DNA of 6,576 nt. Source: Desulfobacterales bacterium. Lineage in GTDB: Bacteria; Desulfobacterota; Desulfobacteria; Desulfobacterales; Desulfobacteraceae. The translations under genes were made by a program, and so were the position numbers. The notes beneath the pieces were generated by a model. That model had not been told where the DNA came from, made no database searches, and was given only the letters and a program-made list of their open reading frames with translations. Each line of letters begins with the position of its first letter. Position 1 is the first letter of the stretch. The stretch covers positions 1 to 6,576 of the forward strand of contig JAKSBB010001142.1 in NCBI GenBank assembly GCA_022361315.1, written 5' to 3'. Positions 6,085 through 6,576 of this stretch are shown piece after piece.

Positions 6085-6122
6085 CTGCTGCAACGATTAC
6101 GTATCAAAACGGAGGAGATGAG

Positions 6123-6476
6123 ATGAGTATCACCCGAATGGAAACCGGTCAGCGCATGAGCCGGATTGTAAAGCACAACAGCACGGTTTACCTCTGCGGA
6201 CAGGTGGCGGACAACACCGAAGACCCCATCGGTCCCCAGACCGAAAATATGCTGGCCAAGGTGGACGCCCTTCTGGAACAGGCCGGCAGCAGCAGGGAAC
6301 ATATGCTTTCCGCCACCGTATACATCCGTGACATGAAGGATTTCGAGGGGATGAACGCGGTATGGGACGCCTGGGTACCGGAAGGCCATGCCCCGGCCAG
6401 GGCCTGTGTGGAGGCCCGGATGGCGCGCCCCGGTATTCTGGTTGAGGTGTCCGTGGTGGCGGCGTTAACGTCGTAA
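6123..6476 (+). CDS. RidA/YjgF-YER057c-UK114 family protein (YoaB-like), enamine/imine deaminase candidate
   Basis: This 117-residue protein has the whole chorismate-mutase-like RidA fold: [11 protein letters not shown] (21-31), [33 protein letters not shown] (39-71), [25 protein letters not shown] (74-98) and VEVSVVAAL (107-115). The PARACVEA segment places Arg93 and Glu97 at the positions of the family's substrate-carboxylate arginine and active-site glutamate, so deaminase activity is plausible. RidA proteins hydrolyse reactive 2-aminoacrylate and related imines/enamines released by amino-acid oxidising or PLP enzymes, which fits the dehydrogenase directly upstream. It starts 78 bases after that gene with a strong GGAGGAG. 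An ATG at 6118 opens only a three-codon frame. Its wording (GQV rather than GQI, mN-x-VW-DAW) suggests the YoaB-like branch rather than archetypal RidA, so the preferred substrate may differ. Confidence 0.92.
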   Translation: MSITRMETGQRMSRIVKHNSTVYLCGQVADNTEDPIGPQTENMLAKVDALLEQAGSSREHMLSATVYIRDMKDFEGMNAVWDAWVPEGHAPARACVEARMARPGILVEVSVVAALTS

Positions 6477-6502
6477 CCCATTTCCATTCAGGAGAGGATC
6501 AC

Positions 6503-6576
6503 ATGGAGAAATTCTTTAAATACGCATTGGCCGTTCTCATGAGTACTGTTGCCCTGCTTCAGTTCTACCAGGTCAT
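6503..6576 (+). CDS. Start of a membrane protein, possibly TRAP transporter small permease (partial)
   Basis: Only 24 codons are inside the window. They encode a short basic start MEKFFKY and then a hydrophobic run ALAVLMSTVALLQFYQV, which fits a first transmembrane helix. AGGAGAGG lies about six bases before the ATG, and the gene begins 26 bases after the RidA stop, so it probably belongs to the same operon. The pattern of a short charged start and a hydrophobic helix ending in F-x-QV resembles DctQ-type small subunits of TRAP transporters, which often accompany catabolic operons, but a different membrane protein or a signal peptide cannot be excluded with so few residues. Confidence 0.5.
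   Translation, partial: MEKFFKYALAVLMSTVALLQFYQV

Noticed and set aside
6061..6090. Intrinsic terminator after the dehydrogenase genes
   Set aside because: The hairpin is stable but no T-run follows; ACTGCTGCAACG comes next, and the RidA gene has its own strong ribosome binding site but no visible promoter.

Overview
The window reads as a regulated catabolic locus from a GC-rich, probably anaerobic bacterium. A Desulfobacterota-like sulfate reducer is my best guess, from the overall style: a sigma-54 promoter, an AcoR-type activator, a single-domain PAS protein, and an HcnABC/OoxAB-like dehydrogenase next to a RidA protein. The taxonomy is inference; no marker gene is present.

Layout. Bases 1-341 hold no convincing gene, only G/C-run hairpins and a possible inverted-repeat pair. 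On the minus strand, a 640-residue sigma-54 activator (2658 down to 736) is followed 10 bases later by a 127-residue PAS-domain protein (725 down to 342); the two probably form an operon. A 495-base divergent control region (2659-3153) carries a sigma-70-like promoter for the activator, an array of related 17-bp boxes that look like activator-binding sites, and a near-consensus sigma-54 -24/-12 element at 3057-3072 facing right. On the plus strand follow a DAO-family FAD oxidoreductase (start revised to GTG 3154), a small [2Fe-2S] protein and a two-dinucleotide-fold FAD/NAD oxidoreductase with a C-terminal BFD-type [2Fe-2S] domain. These three overlap by 8 and 4 bases. Next come a RidA-family protein and the first 24 codons of a membrane protein, possibly a TRAP small permease.

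Working model (inference). The activator senses a small molecule through its GAF and/or PAS domains, binds the upstream boxes and drives sigma-54 RNA polymerase at 3057-3072. The three-subunit flavo-iron-sulfur enzyme oxidises an amine, amino acid, opine or imino acid. RidA hydrolyses the reactive enamine/imine product, and the downstream membrane protein may belong to an importer. The substrate cannot be read from the sequence.

The main oddity is in the activator. Its Walker A motif reads GETGTGTE, with Thr372 where the family has the catalytic Lys, and its sigma-54 contact loop reads GTFTGA instead of GAFTGA. Each is one base from the canonical codon in an otherwise intact gene, so this is a damaged, sequencing-affected or mechanistically unusual activator beside what looks like a well-kept sigma-54 promoter.
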